The notes under the pieces were generated by a model. That model was not told where the DNA came from. It saw only the letters and a program-made list of their open reading frames with translations, and did not search any database. The position numbers were made by a program, and so were the translations under genes. DNA of 64,000 nucleotides, taken from positions 620,001-684,000 of the forward strand of contig NZ_CP017755.1 of NCBI RefSeq assembly GCF_001854325.1, written 5' to 3'. The stretch's first letter is position 1; the number at the start of each line of letters is the position of its first letter. The stretch is from Cupriavidus malaysiensis (GTDB taxonomy: Bacteria > Pseudomonadota > Gammaproteobacteria > Burkholderiales > Burkholderiaceae). This document shows, piece by piece, positions 42,673-51,381 of the stretch.

Positions 42673-45600
42673 ATGAATAAGACCTATTCGCTGGTATGGA
42701 ATGAGGCCCAGGGTGGCTGGTGCGTGGCGAGCGAAACCGCGCGCCGGCATGGCAAGTCGGGCGGCGGCAAGCGGCTCGCGGCCGCCTCCCTGTCGCTGCT
42801 GGGGCTGGCGGCGCTGCCGGCCTTCGCGCTGCCGACCGGGGAAGCCATCGTGTCGGGGCAGGCGGACATCTCGCGCTCGGCGGACGGCAAGTCGATGTCG
42901 ATCCAGCAGCAGACCGACCGCCTGGTCACCAACTGGCAGGACTTCAGCGTGGGCGGCGGTGAGCGCGTGGCGTTCCACCAGCCGACCAACCAGTCGATCG
43001 CGCTGAACCGCGTGATCGGCAACAACGGCAGCCAGATCCAGGGGCAGATCGACGCTAACGGCAAGGTGTTCCTGGTCAACCCGAACGGCGTGGTGTTCGG
43101 CGCGGGTTCGCAGGTGAACGTGGGCGGCCTGGTGGCGTCGACGAAGGAGATCTCGGACGCGGATTTCCTGGCGGGCAACTACCGCTTCGCGGGTGCCTCG
43201 GGCCAGTCGGTGGAGAACGCCGGCACGATCACGGCGGCCGAAGGCGGCAGCGTGGCGCTGCTGGGCGCGCGCGTGTCGAACACGGGCGTGATCCGGGCGC
43301 AGGCGGGCCGCGTGGCGCTGGGCGCGGGTGAGGCGTTCCACGTGAACTTCGACGGCAAGGGCCTGCTGAACCTGCAGGTGGAAGGCGGCGCGATGGACGC
43401 GCAGGCCAGCAACGGCGGCCTGCTGAAGGCGGACGGCGGCGAGGTGCTGATGACGGCGCGCGCGGCCAACGGCCTGCTGAACGCGGTGGTGAACAACAGC
43501 GGCACCATCGAAGCGCAGGGCCTGAGCGCGCGTGACGGCAAGATCGTGCTGGACGGCGGCCTGGTGAAGGTCGGCGGCAAGCTGAACGCGGCCGGCGGCA
43601 CGGTGGCGACGCGCGGCGAGCGCGTGCAGGTGGCGGACGATGCGCAGGTCGATACGCGCAGTGCCGCGGGCCGCACCGGCACGTGGACGATCGAGTCGGC
43701 GAACGCGAACGTCGAGGGCGCTGACAGCGCGATCGGTGCGCAGACGCTGTCGCGCGCGCTGGGCACGAGCAATGTGGCGCTGAGCAACACGTCGGGCGAC
43801 CTGTCGGTGAACGGCGCGGTGAACTGGTCGAGCGACCACGCGCTGACGCTGACGTCGCAGCAGGGCGACGTGGCGCTGCAGCAGGCGCTGACGGCGAGCG
43901 GGGCGAAGGCGGGCGTGGCGGTGAACGCGGCCGGCGGCATCCGCGTGGACGACAAGCTGGCGCTGACGGGCGAGCAGGCCGCGCTGGCGCTGAACTCGGC
44001 GCAGGGCCACCGCTTCGCGCAGGACAAGGCATCGGTGACGCTGTCGGGCCGCAATGCCTCGTTCTCGGCGAACGGTGACGCCTACCAGGTGATCCACGAC
44101 GTGGCGGACCTGCGCAACGTGGACCGTGACCTGAAGGGGCGCTACGTGCTGGGCAACGCGGTCGACGGCAAGGGCGCGGCGTTCCGGAGCATCGGCGCGC
44201 GCGGCGCCTTCGACGGCGTGTTCGATGGACTTGGCAACACCATCAGCGATCTGTCGGTTTCCAATCAGGGCAGCAATGCCGTCGGTCTCTTCGCCGTCAA
44301 CTCCGGCCATATCGCCAACCTCGGTCTGGACAAGGTGTCGGCTCAAGCTGTCGTGCCGTACGGCTGGTCGCCGGCCAGCGTCGGCACGCTGGCCGGCTAC
44401 AACACTGGCAGCATCTCGGATGTGAAGGCGACGAACGTCTATGTGGGAGGCGAGGGGCGCACCTTCGTCGGCGGGCTCGTCGGCAGCAACTGGGGTGGAT
44501 CGATCGAGCGCGCAGCCGTGATGGGGCGCGTCGTCGGTGGCAGGGATGCGCAGGCCGTCGGAGGCCTGGTCGGTGAGAATATCTCGTTCATGGCGCCGGG
44601 CTCCGACGACGCGATGATCCGCAACAGCCGTGCCGACGTGCAGGTCGTCAGTTACTCGACCGGCAACGCAGGCGGGCTGGTCGGGGAAAACCGTGGTGTC
44701 GTCGATGCGTCGACGGTCACGGGCACCGTGGCAGCGCTCGGCGCCGGCGGCCGCATCGGTGGACTGGTCGGCAGCAACGCCGGCGGCGTGGTCAAGGGAT
44801 CGACGGGCTTCGCGGACGTGGAGGCCAGGCACATTGCGACCGTGGGCGGTCTCGTCGGCCACAATGCCGGACGGGTGGATGCATCCGGGTTCAACGGGCT
44901 CGTGAAAGCTGGCGACATGGCTCGCGTGGGCGGCCTGGCCGGTGAGAATCGCGGCGTCATCCACGCATCGACGGCAGCCGGCAGGGTGACGGCCGGTGCG
45001 TCGAACGTCGGCGGCCTCGTCGGTGCCAATTTCGCGAGCCTGCGCGAGTTGACGTCCAGCGTCACCGTGGAGGCCGGTGCTGCCGGCGTGGCCGGGGGCC
45101 TGGTCGGGCATAACGCCGGCAAGGTCGACGCGTCGAGCGCAAGCGGCAACGTCATGGTGGGCAGGGGCGGCATCGCAGGCGGGCTGGTCGGCCGCAATGC
45201 GGCGAGCGGCGAAGTGCTCGCTTCGTCGGCTGGCGGCGAGGTGGTCGGGGGTGACTTCGCGACGGCGGGCGGTCTGGTCGGCGTGAACGACGGCGCGATC
45301 CGCGCATCGTCGTCGCAGGCCAGCGTGATGGCCGGCATGATGTCGCGGGCCGGCGGGCTGGTCGGTGCCAATGCGGGCACCGTGAAGGCATCGGCGTCGA
45401 CGGGTTCGGTCACCGGCGATTTCGAGAGCGTCATCGGCGGCCTCGCGGCGACCAATAGCGGCACCGTCGACGGATCGACTGCGTCGGGCAAGGTCCTGGC
45501 CATGTTTGACAGCGTCGCCGGCGGGCTCGTCGGCCGCAACACGGGTTCGGTGCTCGGCTCCGATGCGAAGGGCTCGGTCACCGTGGTGGGCTCGGGCAAG

Positions 45601-46059
45601 GTCGGCGGCCTGGTCGGCTTGAACGCCGGCCGCGTGTCGTCGTCGAGCGCATCCGGTGACGTCGCGGGCGACCAGCGCGCCTATGTCGGCGGTCTGATCG
45701 GTGAGAACTACATGGGCGCATCGGTGGAGAAGTCCAGCTCGACCGGTTCGGCGAGCGGAAGCCACAGCAGCCAAGTCGGCGGCCTGGTCGGCTTCAACGG
45801 CGGGGCGATCGCATCGTCTTCGTCGGCCGGCACGGTTTCCGGTGGCTACTACGCACGGCTGGGTGGCCTGGCGGGCGCGAATTTCGGCACGATCGAGCGC
45901 TCGACGACGACGACCCGCGTCGCGCAGGTGCCGGCTTACGCCCAGCAATATGGCACGCTCGTTGGCTTGAACTTCGGCCTCGTGAAGAGCAGCAGCTCGA
46001 GCGGCAATGCCGCGTGGATGCCGCTTGCCGGCGTCAACTACGGCAGCATCCGCGACTGA
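42673..46059 (+). CDS. TpsA exoprotein 2 (filamentous-hemagglutinin-type, GLUG repeats)
   Basis: The 1128-residue protein has ESPR signal MNKTYSLVWNEAQGGWCVAS, the same TPS domain as TpsA 1 (NPNG motif at 136-139) and a longer GLUG passenger (about 570-1120) with over 20 units of the type VGGLVGHNAGKVDASSASGN. From about residue 22 to 505 it is almost identical to TpsA 1 in protein and DNA (Asn/Glu in the STKxIS position and Thr/Ser near ALxNTSGD are among the few changes); beyond AVDGKGAAF the two diverge fully. It has its own ribosome site AAGGA and probably its own promoter. Likely a second adhesin exported by the same TpsB. Confidence 0.92.
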   Translation: MNKTYSLVWNEAQGGWCVASETARRHGKSGGGKRLAAASLSLLGLAALPAFALPTGEAIVSGQADISRSADGKSMSIQQQTDRLVTNWQDFSVGGGERVAFHQPTNQSIALNRVIGNNGSQIQGQIDANGKVFLVNPNGVVFGAGSQVNVGGLVASTKEISDADFLAGNYRFAGASGQSVENAGTITAAEGGSVALLGARVSNTGVIRAQAGRVALGAGEAFHVNFDGKGLLNLQVEGGAMDAQASNGGLLKADGGEVLMTARAANGLLNAVVNNSGTIEAQGLSARDGKIVLDGGLVKVGGKLNAAGGTVATRGERVQVADDAQVDTRSAAGRTGTWTIESANANVEGADSAIGAQTLSRALGTSNVALSNTSGDLSVNGAVNWSSDHALTLTSQQGDVALQQALTASGAKAGVAVNAAGGIRVDDKLALTGEQAALALNSAQGHRFAQDKASVTLSGRNASFSANGDAYQVIHDVADLRNVDRDLKGRYVLGNAVDGKGAAFRSIGARGAFDGVFDGLGNTISDLSVSNQGSNAVGLFAVNSGHIANLGLDKVSAQAVVPYGWSPASVGTLAGYNTGSISDVKATNVYVGGEGRTFVGGLVGSNWGGSIERAAVMGRVVGGRDAQAVGGLVGENISFMAPGSDDAMIRNSRADVQVVSYSTGNAGGLVGENRGVVDASTVTGTVAALGAGGRIGGLVGSNAGGVVKGSTGFADVEARHIATVGGLVGHNAGRVDASGFNGLVKAGDMARVGGLAGENRGVIHASTAAGRVTAGASNVGGLVGANFASLRELTSSVTVEAGAAGVAGGLVGHNAGKVDASSASGNVMVGRGGIAGGLVGRNAASGEVLASSAGGEVVGGDFATAGGLVGVNDGAIRASSSQASVMAGMMSRAGGLVGANAGTVKASASTGSVTGDFESVIGGLAATNSGTVDGSTASGKVLAMFDSVAGGLVGRNTGSVLGSDAKGSVTVVGSGKVGGLVGLNAGRVSSSSASGDVAGDQRAYVGGLIGENYMGASVEKSSSTGSASGSHSSQVGGLVGFNGGAIASSSSAGTVSGGYYARLGGLAGANFGTIERSTTTTRVAQVPAYAQQYGTLVGLNFGLVKSSSSSGNAAWMPLAGVNYGSIRD
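42734..44186 (+). repeat. Duplicated TpsA segment, copy 2
   Basis: Direct-repeat partner of 39300-40752. The near-identity ends sharply just after GTCGACGGCAAGGGCGCGG in both genes, at the start of the passenger, which indicates gene conversion or recent partial duplication restricted to the secretion half. Confidence 0.85.
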
Positions 46060-46062
46060 CCG

Positions 46063-46082
46063 GCGTCCGGCGTGCCGGACGC
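46063..46082 (+). terminator. Inverted repeat after TpsA 2, possible transcript end
   Basis: GCGTCCGGC-GT-GCCGGACGC is a perfect 9-bp inverted repeat 4 bp after the TpsA 2 stop. It lacks a T-run, so it may stabilise or help to end the transcript rather than act as a classical terminator. Confidence 0.4.
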
Positions 46083-46494
46083 AGGGTGACGGCCTGAGCG
46101 GGACTGGCGGCCGTCGCCTTCGGGCACGTTGCCCGGCTGGAGCGGAGGCGGGCGAATCGCATCGCGCGCGCCGCTCCGGCCGGCCTCTTTCCCTGGGCCA
46201 TTTCGTCCATTCGTCCATTCGTCCTTTCGCCCTTTCACCTTGTGGTCGCGGCAGGCTTCGTCGCGGCGTAAGCCGCTCGCATCGAGGCCTGCCCGCGCCA
46301 CGCACGAACGGGGCCGCCGCTCCAGGCCGCCCCGTTCGCCTATTTCCCTTCGATCGCCCACAGCCGGGAGCCCGCAAGTCGGGCCGCCCGCTTCTTTCCG
46401 GGCAGCGCGTGGAGCGCAGGAAGATACAATGCGGCTGCGCGCGCTGCGCTCCTCCCGCAGCGCGGCCTTGTCGCTCCATTCCGCATCTCCCGCC
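46083..46494. other. Intergenic region between TpsA 2 and squalene synthase
   Basis: About 410 bp without a supported gene. It contains an 8-nt tandem array (46202-46239) and GC-rich spacer. The synthase promoter is probably in the right half; I see no strong consensus. Confidence 0.45.
46202..46239 (+). repeat. 8-nt tandem repeat, about 4.5 copies
   Basis: TTCGTCCA occurs twice, followed by TTCGTCCT, TTCGCCCT and a partial TTCACC. It lies in the gap upstream of the squalene synthase-like gene. Confidence 0.7.
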
Positions 46495-47547
46495 ATGTCC
46501 GATTCTTCCCGGGCCTTCCTGCTCGGTCCGCTCCTGAAAGGCGTCTCGCGCTCCTTCTACCTGACGCTGCGCGTCCTGCCGCATGGCATGCGCGATCCGG
46601 TCGGCCTGGCCTACCTGCTGGCGCGGGCCGCCGATACCATCGCCGACACCTCGCTGATTCCGCCGGAGCAACGGCTGGCCCTGCTGTTGTCGCTGCGCGA
46701 GCGGGTCAACGGCGCCGCCGACGACGGCACGCTGGTGCGGCGCCTGGCCGAGGAAGTCGGCGCCCAGCAGGCGCAGTCGGACGAGCGCGTCCTGCTGGAA
46801 TCGCTGGGACCCGCGCTGGATGTGCTGGCGCAGCTCGATGCCGGCGACCGTCAGGCCGTGCGCGGGATCGTGTCCACACTCACCGAGGGCATGGAATTCG
46901 ACCTGCGCACCTTTCCCGACGAGCGCTCGGGCCGCATCGTCGCGCTGCAGGCAGCGGCGGAACTCGATACCTACACTTACCTGGTGGCCGGCTGCGTGGG
47001 GGAGTTCTGGACCCGGATGACGTACGCTCACCTGCCCGGCACGCTCAAGGACGAACCGGCCGTCATGCTGGCGCGCGGTGTGCGCTTCGGCAAGGCGCTG
47101 CAGCTCGTCAACGTGCTGCGCGACTGCGGCAAGGACCTGCGCATCGGGCGCTGCTACCTGCCGCAGCCGATGCTGGCGCGCTGCGGCCTGCAGCCGCAGG
47201 ACCTGCTGCAGCCGGAGGCGTCGCGGCAAGCCCGGCCCTTGCTGCAGGAGCTGCTGCGTACCGCGCTGGCGCATTTCCGCGCAGCGATCGACTACACGCT
47301 GGCCATTCCCGCCACCGCGCTGCGTCTGCGCCTGGCCTGCCTGTGGCCTATCCTGATCGGACTGGAGACCCTGGAGCTGCTGGCCGCCAATCCGGCCTGG
47401 CTGGATCCGGCCAGTGCATCCAAGCTGCCGCGCAGCGGCGTCTACCGCATCCTCGCCTGCTCGCTGCCGCTGGCGCCGCTGGATCCGGCCCTGCGCCTCT
47501 GGTTTTCCCGCCTGACGGCCCGCATCGAAGCGCAGCTGGACGACTGA
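46495..47547 (+). CDS. Squalene/phytoene synthase family protein
   Basis: The 350-residue trans-isoprenyl head-to-head synthase has SRSFYLTLRVLPHGMRDPVG (18-37), the first aspartate-rich motif in YLLARAADTIADT (Asp47, Asp51) and the second in LQLVNVLRDCGKDLRIGRCY (Asp210, Asp214), plus TYLVAGCVGEFW. These bind the diphosphates of two farnesyl diphosphate molecules through Mg2+. No squalene-hopene cyclase, phytoene desaturase or hpn genes are nearby, so the product (squalene is the simplest guess) cannot be fixed. An SRPBCC-like gene follows after 92 bp. ATG 46495 is used for fit with the family. Confidence 0.9.
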   Translation: MSDSSRAFLLGPLLKGVSRSFYLTLRVLPHGMRDPVGLAYLLARAADTIADTSLIPPEQRLALLLSLRERVNGAADDGTLVRRLAEEVGAQQAQSDERVLLESLGPALDVLAQLDAGDRQAVRGIVSTLTEGMEFDLRTFPDERSGRIVALQAAAELDTYTYLVAGCVGEFWTRMTYAHLPGTLKDEPAVMLARGVRFGKALQLVNVLRDCGKDLRIGRCYLPQPMLARCGLQPQDLLQPEASRQARPLLQELLRTALAHFRAAIDYTLAIPATALRLRLACLWPILIGLETLELLAANPAWLDPASASKLPRSGVYRILACSLPLAPLDPALRLWFSRLTARIEAQLDD

Positions 47548-47639
47548 GCGGCGCGCCGCTTCATACCAGATCGGGCGCGGCGCGGCGGCATGGCATAGTG
47601 TCGCCCTGTCCGTTGATGCACGCCGGAGTGCGCCGCGCC

Positions 47640-48200
47640 ATGACCCTGCTCGATCAGTTCCTGCCCCGTTTCGATTTCCACGAGCGCCACGCCATCACCA
47701 TCGACGCGCCGGCAGGCATCGTGCTGGACCATGCCGCGCGCCAGCGCGCCCAGGACGATCCCTTCATCCGCACGGCCATCCGCCTGCGCGAACTGCCGAC
47801 GCGGCTGTTCGGGCTGTCGCAGCGGCAGCCGCTCGACCTGGACGATTTCACCTTTCTCGGTCGCGACGGTGACCGCGGGCTCGCCTTCGGCCTGACGGGG
47901 GCGTTCTGGCGCCCCGACTACGGCCTGGTGGAGATCCGTTCGCCCGAGCAGTTCCGCATGCACGGCCGCAACGATGTGTGCAGCCTGGTGATGGGCTTCG
48001 ACACCGGCAGCGACGCCGCCGGGCGCACGGTGCTGCGTACCGAGACGCGCGTGTTCTGTCCGACGGCGGCGGTGCGGCGTCAGTTCGCGCCGTACTGGTA
48101 CCTGATCCGGCCGGTCAGCGGGATGATCCGGCGCCGCATGCTGGCGCGCGTGCGGCAGCATGCCGAGAGCGAGGTGGCGCGGCGCGGGCGCGCCGGCTGA
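47640..48200 (+). CDS. SRPBCC-like (polyketide cyclase/START-fold) protein
   Basis: The 186-residue protein has the shape of a small SRPBCC hydrophobic-pocket protein: a first strand FHERHAITIDAPAGIVLDHA, a helical segment RLRELPTRLFG, the strands GLAFGLTGAFWRPDYGLVEI and SLVMGFDTG, and a C-terminal helix FAPYWYLIRPVSGMIRRRML. Such folds bind lipids or polyketides. It lies downstream of the squalene/phytoene synthase on the same strand and could handle a lipid, but this is only suggested by context. ATG 47640 is preferred; ATG 47616 is an in-frame alternative. Confidence 0.7.
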   Translation: MTLLDQFLPRFDFHERHAITIDAPAGIVLDHAARQRAQDDPFIRTAIRLRELPTRLFGLSQRQPLDLDDFTFLGRDGDRGLAFGLTGAFWRPDYGLVEIRSPEQFRMHGRNDVCSLVMGFDTGSDAAGRTVLRTETRVFCPTAAVRRQFAPYWYLIRPVSGMIRRRMLARVRQHAESEVARRGRAG

Positions 48201-48281
48201 AACGGGGCAGGCGGGCGGGGAAGGCCGCGCCGGCATCCCCGCGGGGCACCGGCGCGGCCTCGCTGCCGTGCCTCAGTTCTC

Positions 48282-49610
48282 TCAGTTCTTCTTCTGGCCG
48301 GTCAGGCCGCCCAGCAGGTTGGTGACCGGCGCCAGCGGGCTGGCGGTCGAGCCACTGCTGCTGCCACTGCTGCCGCTGCCGCTCAGCCCGCTGGTCAGGC
48401 CGCCGACCAGGTTGGTGACCGGCGCCAGCAGGTTGGCGGGACTGTTGGTGCCGCCGCCGCTACCGCTACCGCTGCCGGCGCCGCTGCCGCCGGCCACCCC
48501 GCTGAGCAGGTTGGTGACGGGGGCGAGCGGATTGCTGCCGCTGCTGCCGCCGTTCTGCAGTCCGCCGGTCAGGCCTCCCAGCAGGTTGGTGACCGGCGCC
48601 AGCGGACCGCTGCTGCTGCCGCTGCTCCCGCCGAGCGTGCCGCCGAGGCTGCCGAGCAGGCTGGTGACCGGTGCCAGGGGATTGCTGCCGGTGCCGCCTG
48701 TACCACCGGTGCCGCCGGTGGGCGCATTGAGCAGGCCGCCGAGCGATGCCACCGTGGCGCCGGTGGTGCTGACGACACCGCCCAGGGTGGAGACGATCGG
48801 TGCATTGGTCTGGGTGAGCTGGTTGCCGACCTGGCCGACCGCGCCGCCCACGGTGGTGAGCAGGTTGTTGACCGGCGCACCCAGTCCGGTGGCCTGGCCC
48901 AGGGTCTGGGTGGTGCTGACCAGCGCGGAGGTGAGGGGCTCGATAGCCTTGCCGACCGTGGTGGTCAGCTGGGTGACCGGGGTGGTCACGGACTGCGGGC
49001 TCAGGTTGCCGACCAGGCCGCCGACCTGGCTGACCACCGAACCCACCGGCTGGGTGACCGGCGCCAGCGCGCCCTGGCCCAGGTTGCTGACCGCGCTGCC
49101 GACGCCGCCGATGGTGGTGCCGAGCTGGTTGAGCGCCGAGGGGCCGGTGGCGCCCGTGGCGCCGGTGGAGCCAGTGGATCCGGTCGTGCCGGTGGACCCG
49201 GTCGTGCCCGATGGCCCGGAGGGGCCGGTGGCGCCGGTGGACCCCGTGGCGCCGGTCGGTCCGGTGGCGCCGCTGCCACCCGTCGCGCCGGTGCCACCGG
49301 TGGCGCCGGTCCCGCCGGTGCTGCCCGACGGTCCGGTCGCTCCGGTCGAACCCGTGGTGCCGGTGGTGCCGGTCGCGCCCGAGGCACCGGTGGTGCCATT
49401 GCTGCCATTGCTGCCATTGTTGCCGGTGGCCCCGGTGGTGCCTTGCGGGCCTGCGTTGCCGGTGGCGCCGGTAGTGCCCTGGCTGCCGGCGGTGCCCGCC
49501 GTGCCGGCCGGGCCGGTTGCGCCCATGGCGCCGTCACTGCCGTTGGCGCAGCCGCCGAGCAGGACCAGGGTGCCGACAGTGATGCCGAGCAGGAGATGCG
49601 GATTGCGCAC
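48282..49610 (-). CDS. Collagen-like (Bucl-type) lipoprotein
   Basis: The 442-residue protein is a predicted lipoprotein: signal [20 protein letters not shown] with lipobox Cys21. Residues about 24-157 are an uninterrupted collagen-like run of 44-45 Gly-X-Y triplets, very rich in Thr, Ser and Ala ([16 protein letters not shown] type). After a Val/Leu/Thr-rich middle ([20 protein letters not shown], ~160-290) come five copies of a [16 protein letters not shown] motif between Gly/Ser-rich spacers, ending GLTGQKKN. Burkholderia collagen-like (Bucl) proteins combine a Thr-rich collagen run with such terminal domains and form surface stalks. It is monocistronic and has an inverted repeat about 200 bp upstream. 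Confidence 0.85.
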   Translation of the reverse strand: MRNPHLLLGITVGTLVLLGGCANGSDGAMGATGPAGTAGTAGSQGTTGATGNAGPQGTTGATGNNGSNGSNGTTGASGATGTTGTTGSTGATGPSGSTGGTGATGGTGATGGSGATGPTGATGSTGATGPSGPSGTTGSTGTTGSTGSTGATGATGPSALNQLGTTIGGVGSAVSNLGQGALAPVTQPVGSVVSQVGGLVGNLSPQSVTTPVTQLTTTVGKAIEPLTSALVSTTQTLGQATGLGAPVNNLLTTVGGAVGQVGNQLTQTNAPIVSTLGGVVSTTGATVASLGGLLNAPTGGTGGTGGTGSNPLAPVTSLLGSLGGTLGGSSGSSSGPLAPVTNLLGGLTGGLQNGGSSGSNPLAPVTNLLSGVAGGSGAGSGSGSGGGTNSPANLLAPVTNLVGGLTSGLSGSGSSGSSSGSTASPLAPVTNLLGGLTGQKKN

Positions 49611-50090
49611 GGTAATTCCCCTCTAAGATCGTTGTTTGACTCGGAGAGGTCGGACTGCAATTGGCGTGCCCGTGCCCTCGGGCTGTCGCGCGGCGCCGGC
49701 CGCGCTGCCTTCGATTGCCCACAATCCCTTGTGGCGCAAGGATCCGCGGGTGGAGGCGGGGATTGGCACGGGCCGTCGCCGGAGCCCGTTCAGGGCGCTT
49801 CCCGCGTTACGGTGTCCGTAACGCGCCCGTAACGCCGTCCGCCATGCTGTCCGTTATCTCCCCTGTCCAGCGGAGCCTGCGTCACGTGGCGGCTCGGCCG
49901 GCCGGCTGGCGGCGCTGCGGCGCTTCCGTTCCCGCCCGCACTTGACAATGCCGGGGCGCGCTGACGGCCGCGAGCGGCGCCGGCGGCATCGCGCTCGGCA
50001 CGCACCTGAGCGCCATCGCGCTGTCGCCTTGATGCCCTGAAATCCTGATGCCTTGATGTTCTTGATGTCTCCGGCGCGGCGGCCTGGGCT
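49611..50090. other. Intergenic region between the collagen-like gene and AraC
   Basis: About 480 bp between the divergently unrelated genes (one starts, one ends here). It contains a good 9-bp palindrome (49804-49824) and, near the AraC 3' end (50030-50070), several copies of TTGATG. No gene is supported. Confidence 0.5.
49804..49824. promoter_or_regulatory. Palindrome upstream of the collagen-like gene
   Basis: GCGTTACGG-TGT-CCGTAACGC is a perfect 9-bp inverted repeat with 3-nt centre, followed by another half-site CCGTAACGC at 49828-49836. It lies 194 bp upstream of the collagen-like start and may be the operator of its regulator. Confidence 0.45.
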
Positions 50091-51098
50091 TCAGGGCCGC
50101 GCCTGCCCGGGACTCCCGCGATGTTCGCGGTATTCACTGGGGCTCAGGCCGGTGTGCGCGCGGAAGGCGCGGCTGAAGTGCGACAGGTTGCCGAAGCCCC
50201 AGGACAGCGCGATCTCGGTGATCGAGCGGCCCGCCAGCTGCGGGGCGCGCAGGTCGCGCATGCAGCCTTCCAGGCGCTGGCGCTGGATGCGCTCGGCGGG
50301 CGTCTCGCCGCTGCCGGAGAAGGCGTTGTACAGGTGGCGGCGGCTGCAGTTCAGCAGCTGCGCCAGCCGCTCGGGGGTGAAACCCGGGTCGCGCAGGTGC
50401 GCGCCGATGGCCTGGCGGATGCGGTCCAGCAGCAGCGCGCGCTGGCTGGGCGCGCTCTCCACGCCCTGCAGTTCCAGCAGCGACAGCTGCACCAGTTGCA
50501 GCAGCATTTCGCCGGCGCCGTGTGCGGCCGCATCGCTCATGTGCGGCAGCTCGCGGAAGGTGTGGCGCATCGATTCGAGCGCCACGCGCGAGATCCCGGC
50601 CGCGCCGCCGACCTGGCGCGCCATCAGCGCGTCGAGGCGCAGGCCAGAGGCGGCGATGCGTTCCTTGGGCACCATCACGACCAGGTGTTCGCACGCGAGC
50701 GGGTTCGAGACGGCGTAGGGCGCCGTGGTGTCATAGATGGCCCAGGCGCCGGCGCCCACCTGCGCGGTGCGTCCGGCCTGCTCGACCTCGGCCACGCCAA
50801 GCGCGGGCGCCACGATCTTCAGGTAAGGCTGCTCGCTCTGGCGGGCCAGGGCGCGGCTGCGCAGCACGCGGTGGCGGTCGGCGCGCAGGCGCGTGAGGAT
50901 CACGCCGCCGGCGTGGCAGGCGCACAGGCTGCCGCGGAAGCCCGCGCTATCTGTGCGATCGGCGTGATCGGTGCTTTCGCCAGCGCCGTAGAGATCCGAC
51001 TGCAGCCCGCCGAAATGCTCGTGCATCCACTGCCGCCACGCCGCAGCGCGCTCGCGCGGGGCGAGCGGTTCGGTGGTCAGGGTGGTGACGGTCTGCAT
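50091..51098 (-). CDS. AraC-family regulator, FeaR-like
   Basis: The 335-residue regulator has an AraC-binding-like domain typical of FeaR/NahR-type aromatic regulators (MHEHFGGLQSDLYGAGESTD, YLKIVAPALGVAEVEQAGRT, AWAIYDTTAPYAVSNP) and a C-terminal HTH with LLNCSRRHLYNAFSGSGETP and LSWGFGNLSHFSRAFRAHTG. The divergent gene 283 bp away is an aromatic-type aldehyde dehydrogenase, its probable target. ATG 51098 begins the conserved sequence MQTVTTLTTEPLAPRER. Confidence 0.9.
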   Translation of the reverse strand: MQTVTTLTTEPLAPRERAAAWRQWMHEHFGGLQSDLYGAGESTDHADRTDSAGFRGSLCACHAGGVILTRLRADRHRVLRSRALARQSEQPYLKIVAPALGVAEVEQAGRTAQVGAGAWAIYDTTAPYAVSNPLACEHLVVMVPKERIAASGLRLDALMARQVGGAAGISRVALESMRHTFRELPHMSDAAAHGAGEMLLQLVQLSLLELQGVESAPSQRALLLDRIRQAIGAHLRDPGFTPERLAQLLNCSRRHLYNAFSGSGETPAERIQRQRLEGCMRDLRAPQLAGRSITEIALSWGFGNLSHFSRAFRAHTGLSPSEYREHRGSPGQARP

Positions 51099-51381
51099 GA
51101 GGATGGGCGTTCGTGGTGGCGTTCGTGGGGGCTGCCGTGCGTCCGGCCATGGCCGGATCCGCTGCATTATAGGGCTGCCCCGTGCACCGGCCGCGGCGGC
51201 CCGCTCGGGGTTAACCCCGGCCGGCTTGCACGCCGCGCACAGCCCGAAGTGCACGCCCGGCACAGCGGTGCGCGCGGGCCTTGCCTACCATCGCCTGCGT
51301 GGCACGGCACCGCCGGCCAGGGCCGGCGCAGCGTCGCGCCGCCATCACGGCGCCATCACGAACCAGGAGACGAGGACAGCC
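51099..51381. promoter_or_regulatory. Divergent control region of AraC (FeaR-like) and aldehyde dehydrogenase
   Basis: The 283-bp region holds both promoters. The ribosome site AGGAGACGAGGA lies directly before the aldehyde dehydrogenase ATG. No clear palindrome was found; AraC proteins normally use direct half-sites, which I could not define. Confidence 0.4.

Noticed and set aside
39239..46059. GLUG repeat DNA considered as a CRISPR-like array
   Set aside because: The repeats are degenerate, keep the reading frame and encode protein units; there are no unique spacers of constant length.
42646..47274. Very long reverse-strand open frame (over 1500 codons) across TpsA 2 and the synthase
   Set aside because: It is antisense to two clear genes, rich in Arg/His/Gln as expected of a shadow frame, and has no recognisable domain.
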